In this document: in pieces, positions 46,903 to 55,111 of the stretch
How the letters are laid out: the number at the start of each line of letters is the position of its first letter
How positions within the stretch are numbered: the stretch's first letter is position 1
NCBI GenBank assembly: GCA_963799045.1
Contig: CAWCVN010000001.1
Coordinates: forward strand, 496,001-560,000
Length of the DNA: 64,000 nucleotides
Direction of reading: 5' to 3'
Origin: DASRSS01 sp963799045
Lineage (GTDB): Bacteria; Actinomycetota; Actinomycetes; Mycobacteriales; Jatrophihabitantaceae
Notes under the pieces: generated by a model
What the model saw: only the letters and a program-made list of their open reading frames with translations
What the model was told of the DNA's origin: nothing
The model's database searches: none
Position numbers and translations under genes: made by a program

Positions 46903-47874
46903 CCGCCTCGGTCAAGGACGAACTGAGCCGCGTTCCGGTGTCGCGGCTGTCGGCTCGCAAGGCCGAGCTCGCGACGATGCTGCGCTTCGCCGGTGCCCTG
47001 CACCTGATCGGTGGGCACATCGTCATCGAGGCCGAGCTGGACACCGGTTCGGTCGCCCGCCGGCTCCGCAAGGAGATCGCAGAGATCTTCGGGCACGGCT
47101 CGGAGGTGCAGATCGTCGCCGGCGGCGGGTTGCGCGCGCGGCAGCCGCTATTTGGTGCGCGTCAGCCGGGACGGCGAGGGGCTCGCGCGCCAGGCCGGGC
47201 TGGTGGACCTGCGCGGGCGGCCGGTCAAGGGCCTGCCGCACCACGTCGTGGCCGGCGGCATCGCCGACGCGGAGGCGGCCTGGCGGGGCGCCTTCCTCGC
47301 CCACGGCTCGCTGACCGAGCCCGGCCGTGCCTGTGCGCTGGAGATCACCTGCCCGTCGGCCGAGGCGGCACTCGCCCTCGTCGGCGTCGGACGCCGCCTG
47401 GGCGTGCAGGCCAAGGCCCGCGAGGTCCGGGGCAGCGACCGGGTCGTGGTGCGCGACGGGGACATGATCGGCGCGCTGCTCACCCGCGTCGGCGCGCACG
47501 AGTCCGTCATCGCCTGGGAGGAGCGCCGGATGCGGCGCGAGGTCCGCGCGACGGCCAACCGGCTGGCCAACTTCGACGACGCCAACCTGCGCCGCTCGGC
47601 CCGAGCCGCGGTCGCGGCGGGCGCCCGGGTCCAGCGGGCCCTGGAGATCCTCGGCGACGATGCGCCGGAGCATCTGCTGGTGGCCGGCCGGCTGCGGCTG
47701 GAGCACAAGCAGGCCTCGCTCGAGGAGCTCGGCGCGCTCTCGGACCCAGTGATGACCAAGGACGCGGTTGCGGGCCGCATCCGGCGACTGCTGGCGATGG
47801 CCGACAAGAAGGCCGCCGAGTTGGGTGTGCCGGACACCGAGTCCGCGGTGACGCCGGAGATGCTCGCCCCCTGA
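46893..47874 (+). CDS. whiA: Sporulation/septation regulator WhiA, one frameshift
   Basis: WhiA is a LAGLIDADG-homing-endonuclease-derived DNA-binding regulator needed for septation in Streptomyces and present in most Gram-positives. About 327 aa from ATG 46893. N-terminal MTASVKDELSRVPVSRLSAR, LATMLRFAGALHLIGGHIVI and YLVRVSRDGEGLARQAGLVD form the first LAGLIDADG half; AWRGAFLAHGSLTEPGRACA the second. The C-terminal HTH is KQASLEELGALSDPVMTKDA. One extra base near 47135 falls between GGGLR and RGSRYLVRV. It is last in the coupled uvrC-rapZ-yvcK-whiA group. The short 47875-47988 gap contains the gap promoter. Confidence 0.92.
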
Positions 47875-47897
47875 CAACCCGGGACCAAGGTCCGCGG

Positions 47898-47924
47898 TTG
47901 ATCGCTATCCGGCAGGGATAGGGT
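47898..47924 (+). promoter_or_regulatory. Candidate promoter for gap-pgk-tpiA
   Basis: TTGATC (47898-47903) and TAGGGT (47919-47924), spacer 15 bases, slightly short. It predicts a 5' leader of about 58 nt before GTG 47989, which has GGGAG nine bases upstream. Confidence 0.45.
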
Positions 47925-47988
47925 TTGCAGTGAGGGAACGCGATCTTCGCGGAACTCGCCGTGTCCGTTTCTTCAGGGAGTCAGAGCA

Positions 47989-48993
47989 GTGACTGTTCGG
48001 GTTGGCATCAACGGCTTCGGCCGCATCGGCCGCAACTTCTTCCGCGCGCTGACAGATTCAGGTAGTGACATCGAACTCGTCGCCGCGAATGATCTCGGTG
48101 ACGTCAAGACGATGGCCCACCTGCTCAAGTACGACAGCGTTTTGGGGCGGTTCCCCGAGCCGGTGTCTGCGGTGGACGGCGGCATCCAGGTGGGTGATCG
48201 CCTAATCAAGATCCTCGCCGAGCGCGATCCTGCGGCGCTGCCGTGGGGCGAACTGGGCGTCGACGTCGTGATCGAGTCGACCGGCCGGTTCACCAACGCC
48301 GCCGATGCGCGCAAGCACGTCGATGCCGGCGCCAAGAAGGTGGTCATCTCCGCTCCGGCGAAGGAGGAGGACGTCACGATCGTGATGGGCGTCAACCACG
48401 AGTCCTATGACCCCGCCAAACACACGATCATCTCGAACGCTTCCTGCACGACGAACTGCCTGGCTCCGCTGGCGAAGGTGCTCGACGACGCATTCGGCAT
48501 CGAGAACGGCCTGATGACCACGATCCACGCCTACACGCAGGACCAGAACTTGCAGGACGCCCCCCACAAGGACATGCGGCGGGCGCGTGCCGCGGCGCTG
48601 AACATCGTGCCGACATCGACCGGCGCGGCCAAGGCGATCGGCCTGGTGCTGCCCAACCTCAAGGGCAAGCTCGACGGCTTCGCGATGCGGGTACCGATCG
48701 CCACCGGCTCGGCCACCGACCTGACCGTCCAGCTGCGAGCCACGCCGAGCGTGGCCGAGATCAAGGCGGCCTACAAGGCCGCCGCCGACGGCGCGCTGAA
48801 GGGCTACCTCACCTACACCGAGGATCCGATCGTGAGCACCGACATCGTCACCGACCCGTCGTCGTGCATCTTCGACGCGGAGATGACCAAGGCCATCGGC
48901 AACCAGGCCAAGGTCGTTGGCTGGTACGACAACGAGTGGGGTTACTCGAACCGGCTGATCGATCTGGTCGCGCTCGTCGGATCCTCCCTGTAG
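47989..48993 (+). CDS. gap: Glyceraldehyde-3-phosphate dehydrogenase
   Basis: GAPDH oxidises glyceraldehyde 3-phosphate with NAD to 1,3-bisphosphoglycerate. The 334-aa protein has the Rossmann motif VGINGFGRIGRNFFRAL, NDLGDVKTMAHLLKYDSVLG, catalytic Cys in SNASCTTNCLAPLAKVL, active-site His in HAYTQDQNLQDAPHKDMRRA and WYDNEWGYSNRLIDLVAL. It is unbroken. Start GTG 47989 has GGGAG. It begins the gap-pgk-tpiA operon, with pgk three bases after its stop. Confidence 0.97.
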   Translation: MTVRVGINGFGRIGRNFFRALTDSGSDIELVAANDLGDVKTMAHLLKYDSVLGRFPEPVSAVDGGIQVGDRLIKILAERDPAALPWGELGVDVVIESTGRFTNAADARKHVDAGAKKVVISAPAKEEDVTIVMGVNHESYDPAKHTIISNASCTTNCLAPLAKVLDDAFGIENGLMTTIHAYTQDQNLQDAPHKDMRRARAAALNIVPTSTGAAKAIGLVLPNLKGKLDGFAMRVPIATGSATDLTVQLRATPSVAEIKAAYKAAADGALKGYLTYTEDPIVSTDIVTDPSSCIFDAEMTKAIGNQAKVVGWYDNEWGYSNRLIDLVALVGSSL

Positions 48994-48996
48994 CCG

Positions 48997-50217
48997 ATGA
49001 GGACCCTCGACGACCTGATCAAGCGCGGGGTCGCCGGCCGCCGGGTGCTGGTGCGTTCGGACCTCAACGTCCCGTTGAAGGACGACGGGTCGGGTCCCCG
49101 TGTCACCGACGACGGCCGCATCCGCGCGTCGCTTCCCGTGCTGGCCAAGCTGCTCGACAACGGCGCTCGGGTGATCGTGGCCGCGCACCTCGGCCGGCCG
49201 AAGGGCGCCCCCGACCCGGCCTACTCGCTCGGCCCGGTGGCCGACCGGCTCGCGCAGCTGCTCGGACGGCCGGTGGAGTTCGCCCTCGACACGGTCGGCG
49301 AGAGCGCCCGGCTGCTGGCCGACGGCCTGCACGACGGCGAGCTGCTGCTGCTGGAAAACGTCCGGTTCAATCCGGGCGAGACGAGCAAGGACGACGCGGA
49401 GCGCGCGGAGTTCGCCCGGCACCTGGCGCTGCTGACCGGCGGTGAGGACGACGGCGGTGCCTTCGTGGAGGACGCGTTCGGCGCCGTGCACCGCAAGCAC
49501 GCGTCTGTGTACGACATCGCCGCGCTGCTGCCGCACTACACCGGCGACCTGGTGCGCGACGAGCTGCAGGTGCTGCAGCGGCTGACCGGTGAGCCGGAGC
49601 GTCCCTACGCGGTCGTGCTCGGTGGCTCGAAGGTCAGCGACAAGCTCGCCGTCATCCAGTCGCTGTTACCGAAGGTGGACAAGCTGCTGGTCGGCGGCGG
49701 CATGTGCTTCACCTTCCTCGCCGCGCAGGGCCACGAGGTCGGCGACTCACTGCTCGAGACCGACCAGATCGAGGCGTGCCGCGGCTTCCTGCGCGACGCC
49801 GGGGACAAGATCGTGCTGCCGTCCGACGTCGTGGTCGCGACCGAGGTGAGCGAGCAGGCCGAGCCGCAGGTGGTGCCCGCTGATGCGATCCCGGCAGGAA
49901 CGAAGGGCCTCGACATCGGTCCGGACTCGGTGCGCGCCTTCGCCGGCGTGCTCTCCGGCGCGAAGACCGTCTTCTGGAACGGCCCGATGGGCGTGTTCGA
50001 GGTCTCGCCGTTCGCGGCGGGAACGAAGGGAGTGGCCGAGGCGGTCGCGGCGGTCGACGGCCTGTCCGTCGTCGGCGGCGGTGACTCGGCGGCCGCCGTG
50101 CGTGCGCTCGGTTTCGACGTGCACCGGTTCGGGCATATCTCGACCGGCGGGGGCGCCTCGCTGGAATACCTCGAGGGCAAGACGCTGCCGGGCGTCGCGG
50201 CGCTGGACGGGGTGTGA
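48997..50217 (+). CDS. pgk: Phosphoglycerate kinase
   Basis: Pgk transfers phosphate from 1,3-bisphosphoglycerate to ADP. The 406-aa protein has RVLVRSDLNVPLKDDGSGPR, VIVAAHLGRPKGAPDP, LLLENVRFNPGETSKD, FVEDAFGAVHRKHASVYDIA, AVVLGGSKVSDKLAVIQSLL, FWNGPMGVFEVSPFAAGTKG and the ATP-site VVGGGDSAAAVRALGF. The C-terminal ISTGGGASLEYLEGKTLPGV is also typical. It is unbroken and coupled to tpiA by a GTGA overlap. Confidence 0.97.
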   Translation: MRTLDDLIKRGVAGRRVLVRSDLNVPLKDDGSGPRVTDDGRIRASLPVLAKLLDNGARVIVAAHLGRPKGAPDPAYSLGPVADRLAQLLGRPVEFALDTVGESARLLADGLHDGELLLLENVRFNPGETSKDDAERAEFARHLALLTGGEDDGGAFVEDAFGAVHRKHASVYDIAALLPHYTGDLVRDELQVLQRLTGEPERPYAVVLGGSKVSDKLAVIQSLLPKVDKLLVGGGMCFTFLAAQGHEVGDSLLETDQIEACRGFLRDAGDKIVLPSDVVVATEVSEQAEPQVVPADAIPAGTKGLDIGPDSVRAFAGVLSGAKTVFWNGPMGVFEVSPFAAGTKGVAEAVAAVDGLSVVGGGDSAAAVRALGFDVHRFGHISTGGGASLEYLEGKTLPGVAALDGV

Positions 50218-51017
50218 GGGTGGCAGGCTCGACCCGCAAACCGCTCATCGCCGGCAACTGGAAGATGAACTGCAACCACCTCGAGGCGATCGCGCTCACT
50301 CAGAAGATCGCGTTCAGCCTCAACGAGGAGCAGTTCGCGAAGGTCGACGTCGTCGTGCTTCCACCGTTCGTCGACGTCCGCAGCGTGCAGACGCTGGTCG
50401 ACGGCGACCGTCTGTTGCTCGCCTACGGCGCCCAGGACCTGTCCGTGCACGACTCGGGTGCCTACACCGGCGAGATCAGCGGGCCGATGCTGACCAAGCT
50501 CGGTTGCAGCTACGTGGTCGTCGGCCACTCGGAGCGGCGCGAGTACCACGCCGAGGACGACGCGCTGGTGAACGCGAAGGCCCAGGCCGCGCTGCGGCAC
50601 GAGCTGATTCCCATCGTGTGCGTCGGCGAGCGGCTCGACGTGCGTGAGTCGGGCGGTCACCTCCCGCACTGCACTCGGCAGCTCGAGGCAGCGCTGGCGG
50701 GGATCACCGCCGAACAGATGCAGCGGGTGGTGATCGCCTACGAGCCCGTCTGGGCGATCGGGACCGGCAAGGTCGCCACTCCCGGTGATGCGCAGGAGGT
50801 GTGCGCGGCGCTGCGCAGCCGGCTGGGCGAGCTGTACTCCACCGAGGTGGCCGCATCGGTGCGGATCCTCTACGGCGGCTCCGTGAAGGCGGCCAACGCC
50901 GCCGAGTTGCTCGCCGAGGCGGATATCGACGGAGCGCTGGTCGGTGGCGCCAGCCTCGACGGCGCGGAGTTCGCCCAGATCTGTGCGGCGGCAGGTGTGT
51001 CGGCGGCAGCTCGATGA
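50214..51017 (+). CDS. tpiA: Triosephosphate isomerase
   Basis: TpiA interconverts DHAP and glyceraldehyde 3-phosphate. The 267-aa barrel has N-terminal KPLIAGNWKMNCNHLEAIAL, GAYTGEISGPMLTKLGCSYV, catalytic His in VVGHSERREYHAEDD, catalytic Glu in VIAYEPVWAIGTGKVATPGD, RILYGGSVKAANAAELLAEA and DGALVGGASL. The start is GTG 50214, overlapping the pgk stop as GTGA; GTG 50220 is a possible alternative. Confidence 0.96.
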   Translation: MRVAGSTRKPLIAGNWKMNCNHLEAIALTQKIAFSLNEEQFAKVDVVVLPPFVDVRSVQTLVDGDRLLLAYGAQDLSVHDSGAYTGEISGPMLTKLGCSYVVVGHSERREYHAEDDALVNAKAQAALRHELIPIVCVGERLDVRESGGHLPHCTRQLEAALAGITAEQMQRVVIAYEPVWAIGTGKVATPGDAQEVCAALRSRLGELYSTEVAASVRILYGGSVKAANAAELLAEADIDGALVGGASLDGAEFAQICAAAGVSAAAR

Positions 51018-51025
51018 TGGGCCGG

Positions 51026-51031
51026 TAGGCT
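51026..51031 (+). promoter_or_regulatory. -10 hexamer for secG
   Basis: TAGGCT between tpiA and secG predicts a leader of about 40 nt before ATG 51079, in contrast to the leaderless genes in this window. Confidence 0.45.
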
Positions 51032-51078
51032 GTCCCAGTTAGCCGTCGTCCGACACCGTCCCCAAGAGGTCTACTGAG

Positions 51079-51312
51079 ATGATCCTTGCACTGTCGATCG
51101 TGCTGGTTCTGGTGAGCCTGGTGCTGATCGTGCTTGTGCTGCTCCACCGCGGCAAGGGCGGCGGTCTGTCGTCGATGTTCGGCGGCTCCTTCTACTCCAG
51201 CCTGTCCGGCTCATCAGTGGTGGAACGCAACCTCGACCGCCTGACGGTCATCTGCGGTGTGGTCTGGGCGATCTGCATCGTCGGCCTGGCTCTGCTCTAC
51301 AAGAACACCTAA
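51079..51312 (+). CDS. secG: Preprotein translocase subunit SecG
   Basis: SecG is the small accessory subunit of the SecYEG channel. The 77-aa protein has two transmembrane helices (ALSIVLVLVSLVLIVLVLLH at 3-22; LTVICGVVWAICIVGLALLY at 55-74) joined by the conserved RGKGGGLSSMFGGSFYSSL loop, as in the family. It follows tpiA in the usual actinobacterial order. Confidence 0.94.
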   Translation: MILALSIVLVLVSLVLIVLVLLHRGKGGGLSSMFGGSFYSSLSGSSVVERNLDRLTVICGVVWAICIVGLALLYKNT

Positions 51313-51353
51313 CGGTCGGCTACTCACTTCATCACAACCGGAGGCGTGCACAG

Positions 51354-51698
51354 GTGGCTGGTGGGAACGCGATTCGCGGCAGCCGGGTCGGAGCCGGCCC
51401 GATGGGGGAACGGGAACGCGGTGACTCCGCACCCCGGCAGTTGGTGTCGTTCTTCTGCGCCAACGGGCACGAAGTACGTCCGGCGTTCGCGGTCGACGCG
51501 GTGTTGCCGGACACCTGGGACTGCCCGCGCTGCGGCTTCCCGGCCGGACGTCAGTCGGAGGCACCGCCCAACGCGCCGCGCACCGAGCCGTACAAGACGC
51601 ACCTGGCCTACGTGAAGGAGCGGCGCACCGACGCCGACGGCGAGGCGATCCTGGAAGAGGCGCTGGCCAAGCTCAAGGCCCGCCGCGGCGAGAGCTGA
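51354..51698 (+). CDS. rbpA: RNA polymerase-binding protein RbpA
   Basis: RbpA is the actinobacteria-specific factor that binds RNA polymerase and principal sigma factor to stabilise open complexes. The 114-aa protein has AGGNAIRGSRVGAGPMGERE (sigma-contacting arm), ARQ-type APRQLVSFFCANGHEVRPAF, the zinc-ribbon-like WDCPRCGFPAG and the C-terminal sigma-interaction domain PYKTHLAYVKERRTDADGEA. GTG 51354 follows GGAGG nine bases upstream. An 8-bp inverted repeat spanning its stop could terminate both it and the convergent pgl gene. Confidence 0.95.
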   Translation: MAGGNAIRGSRVGAGPMGERERGDSAPRQLVSFFCANGHEVRPAFAVDAVLPDTWDCPRCGFPAGRQSEAPPNAPRTEPYKTHLAYVKERRTDADGEAILEEALAKLKARRGES

Positions 51699-51716
51699 CA
51701 CCCGCGCCGTCAGCTC
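51692..51716. terminator. Candidate two-way terminator between rbpA and pgl
   Basis: GAGCTGAC (51692-51699) and GTCAGCTC (51709-51716) form a perfect 8-bp stem with a 9-base loop. The stem contains the stop codons of both convergent genes. There is no U-run, as is common at high GC. Confidence 0.5.
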
Positions 51717-52476
51717 ACCCCTCGGGGAGCTTCGACGCGGCCCGCTCGTCGAGCAGCCACAGGGTGCGTTCGCGGCCGTGCGCTCCGGCAGAGGGCACCT
51801 CGGTGCGGTCGGCGCCGCCGAGCGCCTTCGCGACCGCGTCCGCCTTGCCCTCGCCGCTGACCACGACCCAGATCTCGCGGGCCGCGTTGAGCGTGTCGAA
51901 GCTGAACGACAGCCGCAGCGGGGGCGGTTTGGGGGACTCGCGCACCGGGATCACCGGGGCCGACAGGTCGCGGGAGCTGGGGTGGTCGGGAAACAGCGAG
52001 CAGCAGTGACCGTCCGGCCCCACGCCGAGCAGGACGACGTCGAAGGCGGGGACGGGCCCGTGCTCGTGCGAGCGGCGCGCGCGGGCGAGCGTGTCCGCGT
52101 AGCCCGCGGCCGCGGCGTCGAGGTCTTCGCCGAACTCGCCGCCGGCGGCCGGCATCGGATACCGCTGTGCGAGCGAGTACGGGGCGCGATCGAACAGGAT
52201 CCGCTCCGCGACCGCGTCGTTGCGGTCGGAGCTGCCCGCGGGGACGAAGCGCTCGTCACCCCAGAAGACATCCACGCGTGACCAGTCCAGCTCGCGCGCG
52301 GCCGCCGAGGCGGCCAGCTCGGTCCAGACCCGCTCCATGATCGAGCCTGCGGTCAGCGCGAGCGCGGTCCGCCCGCGAACGCGTTGCCCGTCGGCGATCG
52401 CCGGCAGCAGCCGCGCCACCACCTCGTCGGCGAGATCGTCGGCGTCTCTCGCGACGAACGTTCCCGTTGTCGTCAT
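51715..52476 (-). CDS. pgl: 6-phosphogluconolactonase
   Basis: Pgl hydrolyses 6-phosphogluconolactone, the second step of the oxidative pentose phosphate pathway. The 253-aa NagB-like protein has RTALALTAGSIMERVWTELA (the usual SGG of sugar-phosphate binding is TAG here), SRVDVFWGDERFVPAGSSDR and FDVVLLGVGPDGHCCSLFPD with the catalytic His. It is last in the tkt-tal-zwf-opcA-pgl series, 6 bp after opcA. Confidence 0.93.
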   Translation of the reverse strand: MTTTGTFVARDADDLADEVVARLLPAIADGQRVRGRTALALTAGSIMERVWTELAASAAARELDWSRVDVFWGDERFVPAGSSDRNDAVAERILFDRAPYSLAQRYPMPAAGGEFGEDLDAAAAGYADTLARARRSHEHGPVPAFDVVLLGVGPDGHCCSLFPDHPSSRDLSAPVIPVRESPKPPPLRLSFSFDTLNAAREIWVVVSGEGKADAVAKALGGADRTEVPSAGAHGRERTLWLLDERAASKLPEG

Positions 52477-52482
52477 GCCCGC

Positions 52483-53457
52483 TCAGTTCCCCTCATCCGC
52501 AAGCGCCGGGTCTCTCCAGATGTGTACCCGCGTGGGGGACCGAGTGCTCAGGTCGGTCATGCCGGTCACCGCGCCGAGCGCCTGGGCGTACGGCTCGTCG
52601 GGGTCCAGCCGGCGCAACTCCTCGGCCAGCACGTCGCCGGTGGACCGGTTCGGGAACGGCGCGATCGAGTCGAGCTGGCCCGGCCTGGTCATGATCAGCT
52701 TGTATCCGATGTTGCGCAGGCTCACCTGGTAATCGTCGCCGAAGCGCAGCTCGACAGAGGAGATGTACTTGCCCTCGGCAGGCTCGACCGGCACGTACAG
52801 GCCCAGGCAGCTGGACATCCAGCCGGCCAGCAGCTGTGCCGACGGGTCGAGGGGGTTGCCCTTCACGGTCACCCCCGTTGCGGGCGCCGGCGCGCTGTCG
52901 AATGCCGACGCCAGCGCTGCCCGCCACGGGGTGATGACCGTCCAGGTGAGGTCGGTGTCGCCGGGTGCATAGTCGATCGCCCGCTGCCGCAGCGACGCGG
53001 TCGGGTCGGCGTCACGGATGACGTTCGTGATGCGGCGGTCGGCGAACACCCCGAGCGGGTCGTGGGCGATGACCTTCGGGCTCTCGCTGTACCACCACGT
53101 CACCACCGGCGCATCGGGTGCGAGCAGCGGCAGGGTTACCGACTCTGCGTGCAGCGCCAGCCGTCCGTACATGCGCAAGACGACGGACTCGACCGGTCCG
53201 TACGCGCCGCCGATGTCGACCTCCGCGTCGAGGCGGGGCACGGGGGCGTCGATCTGGCGGCGGATGACCGCCAGCACCCGCATCGGGTGGCGGGCGGCGG
53301 CGATGCTCACGGCCGCCTCGACGTCGGCGGTGTCCTTCTCGTCCAGTACGACCACGAGGGTGAGAGCGAGCCCGCTGGTGACGCCGCCGCCGGTACCGCG
53401 CTCGGAGGCCAGGGCGCGCACCACCTCACGACCGGTGGTGTCCCAGAGGGTCGTCAT
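52483..53457 (-). CDS. opcA: Glucose-6-phosphate dehydrogenase assembly protein OpcA
   Basis: OpcA is the redox-sensitive partner of Zwf described in cyanobacteria and conserved in actinomycetes. The 324-aa protein shows LWDTTGREVVRALASER, IAAARHPMRVLAVIRRQ, VVLRMYGRLALHAESVTLPL, LLAPDAPVVTWWYSESPKVI, DPLGVFADRRITNVIRD and SVELRFGDDYQVSLRNIGYK, typical of actinobacterial OpcA. Its ATG is overlapped by the stop of an 18-codon ORF that itself starts at the zwf stop, suggesting relay translation. A GGGGG run lies five bases before the ATG. Confidence 0.93.
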   Translation of the reverse strand: MTTLWDTTGREVVRALASERGTGGGVTSGLALTLVVVLDEKDTADVEAAVSIAAARHPMRVLAVIRRQIDAPVPRLDAEVDIGGAYGPVESVVLRMYGRLALHAESVTLPLLAPDAPVVTWWYSESPKVIAHDPLGVFADRRITNVIRDADPTASLRQRAIDYAPGDTDLTWTVITPWRAALASAFDSAPAPATGVTVKGNPLDPSAQLLAGWMSSCLGLYVPVEPAEGKYISSVELRFGDDYQVSLRNIGYKLIMTRPGQLDSIAPFPNRSTGDVLAEELRRLDPDEPYAQALGAVTGMTDLSTRSPTRVHIWRDPALADEGN

Positions 53458-53510
53458 GGGGTGCCCCCGCGGCGCGGAGCACGGGCGCAGCGGTTCGCGG
53501 GGCTGCTCAT
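53454..53510 (-). CDS. 18-codon ORF bridging zwf and opcA
   Basis: ATG 53510 overlaps the zwf stop as ATGA, encodes MSSPANRCARAPRRGGTP, and its TGA overlaps the opcA ATG as a second ATGA. A terminating zwf ribosome could therefore translate it and arrive at opcA. The peptide is basic and resembles nothing I know. It may be a coupling device or chance; codon-level conservation would decide. Confidence 0.4.
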   Translation of the reverse strand: MSSPANRCARAPRRGGTP

Positions 53511-55111
53511 GGTCGCCTCCAGGTCCGCCCGTCGCGGGCCAGCATCTCGTCCGCCTTCTTCGGCCCCCACTCGCCGGCGCGGTAGCGCTGCGGCGGGTGG
53601 TCGCTCCAGAACGCCTCCAGCGGGTCGATCACCCGCCAGGACGCGGCGACCTCGGCGTTGCGCGGGAACAGCGTGGAATCGCCGAGCAGGACGTCGAGGA
53701 TCAAGCGTTCGTACGCCTCGGGCGAGGACACCGTGAACGCCTCTCCGTAGAGGAAATCCATCGACACGTCGCGGACCTCCATCATCGATCCGGGCACCTT
53801 CGAACCGAACTTGAGCGTGATGCCCTCGTCCGGCTGCACCCGGATCACCAGCTGATTGTGGCCGAGCTCCTCGGTGTCGGTGTGGCTGAACGGCAAGTGC
53901 GGCGCCTGCTTGAAGATCACGGCGATCTCCGTCACCCGCCGGGGCAGCCGCTTGCCGGTACGCATGTAGAACGGGACACCCGCCCAGCGGCGGGTGTCGA
54001 TGCCGAGGCGTACGGCCGCGTAGGTCTCCGTCGTGGAGTCGTCCGGGATCCCCTCCTCGGCGGTGTAGCCGACCGCGCGCTCACCGGCCTGCCAGCCCTG
54101 GTCGTACTGGCCTCGCACCGCGTAGGCGTGCAGGTCCTGGGGCAGGGTGATGGCGCGCAGCACCTTGAGCTTCTCGACTTGGATCGCCTCGGCGGTGAAC
54201 TCGACCGGCTCCTCCATCGCGGTGAGGGCCAGCAGCTGCAGCAGGTGGTTCTGCAGCACGTCGCGCGCGGCGCCGGTGACGTCGTAGAAGGCCGCGCGGC
54301 CGCTGATCCCGACGTCCTCGGCCATCGTGATCTGGACCGAGTCGACGAAGTTGGCGTTCCAGACCGGCTCGAACAGCTGGTTGGCGAAGCGCAACGCCAT
54401 GATGTTCTGGACGGTCTCCTTGCCCAGGTAGTGGTCGATACGGAACACGTCGTCGGCGCCGAAAACGTCGTCGACGAGTTGGTTGAGCTGCCGTGCGCTC
54501 GGCAGGTCGTGGCCGAACGGCTTCTCGACGACGACCCGCCGCCAGCCGCCGTTGCGCTGTTCGTCGGCCATCCCGGTGCGGCGGATCTGCTCGAGCACCA
54601 CGGGGAACATCGCCGGGGGGATCGAGAAGTAGAACGCGGCGTTGCCCTTGATCCCGTGCGAGGCGCTGAGCTCCTTCAACGCGACGGTCAGGCTGTCGAA
54701 GGAATCGTCGTCGTCGAACGAGCCGGGGACGAAGCGGATGTTGCCCGACAGCCGATCCCAGACGTCCTCGTCCCAGGACGTGCGCGCGTGCTGCCGGGCG
54801 GCGGCCTTGGCCAGTGATTCGAAGTCGCCGTCGCCCCAGTCCCGCCGGGCAAAGCCGAGCAGCACGAAGTCGGGCGGCAGCAGGCCGCGGTTCGCGAGGT
54901 CGTAGACGGCCGGCAGCAGCTTCTTGCGGGCGAGGTCGCCGGTGACGCCGAAGACCACCAGGGCGCACGGTTCGGGCACCCGGGGCAGGCGGCGGTCCCT
55001 CGGGTCGCGCAGCGGATTGCGCTTCGAGGCGGGGGGAGTGCCCGCGGGTGCCTCGAGCGGGGCCGCCGGCTCCGGCTTCGCGGCCCCGTCGGTATCGGTG
55101 ACCTCGGTCAT
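53507..55111 (-). CDS. zwf: Glucose-6-phosphate 1-dehydrogenase
   Basis: Zwf oxidises glucose 6-phosphate with NADP. The 534-aa protein has a Pro/Ala-rich N-terminal extension (about 45 residues), CALVVFGVTGDLARKKLLPA for nucleotide binding, WRRVVVEKPFGHDLPSARQL, the active-site RIDHYLGKETVQNIMALRFA and YDVTGAARDVLQNHLLQLLA. It also has VPFYMRTGKRLPRRVTEIAV. ATG 55111 overlaps the tal stop as TGATG. The frame is clean. A longer open frame fused to tal exists only because of an indel in tal. Confidence 0.96.
   Translation of the reverse strand: MTEVTDTDGAAKPEPAAPLEAPAGTPPASKRNPLRDPRDRRLPRVPEPCALVVFGVTGDLARKKLLPAVYDLANRGLLPPDFVLLGFARRDWGDGDFESLAKAAARQHARTSWDEDVWDRLSGNIRFVPGSFDDDDSFDSLTVALKELSASHGIKGNAAFYFSIPPAMFPVVLEQIRRTGMADEQRNGGWRRVVVEKPFGHDLPSARQLNQLVDDVFGADDVFRIDHYLGKETVQNIMALRFANQLFEPVWNANFVDSVQITMAEDVGISGRAAFYDVTGAARDVLQNHLLQLLALTAMEEPVEFTAEAIQVEKLKVLRAITLPQDLHAYAVRGQYDQGWQAGERAVGYTAEEGIPDDSTTETYAAVRLGIDTRRWAGVPFYMRTGKRLPRRVTEIAVIFKQAPHLPFSHTDTEELGHNQLVIRVQPDEGITLKFGSKVPGSMMEVRDVSMDFLYGEAFTVSSPEAYERLILDVLLGDSTLFPRNAEVAASWRVIDPLEAFWSDHPPQRYRAGEWGPKKADEMLARDGRTWRRP

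Noticed and set aside
53455..53475. A fifth, degenerate copy of the GC-rich hairpin repeat before opcA
   Set aside because: GGGGTGCCCCCGCGG resembles the left edge, but the loop core and right arm are missing; it is explained by the 18-codon bridging ORF.
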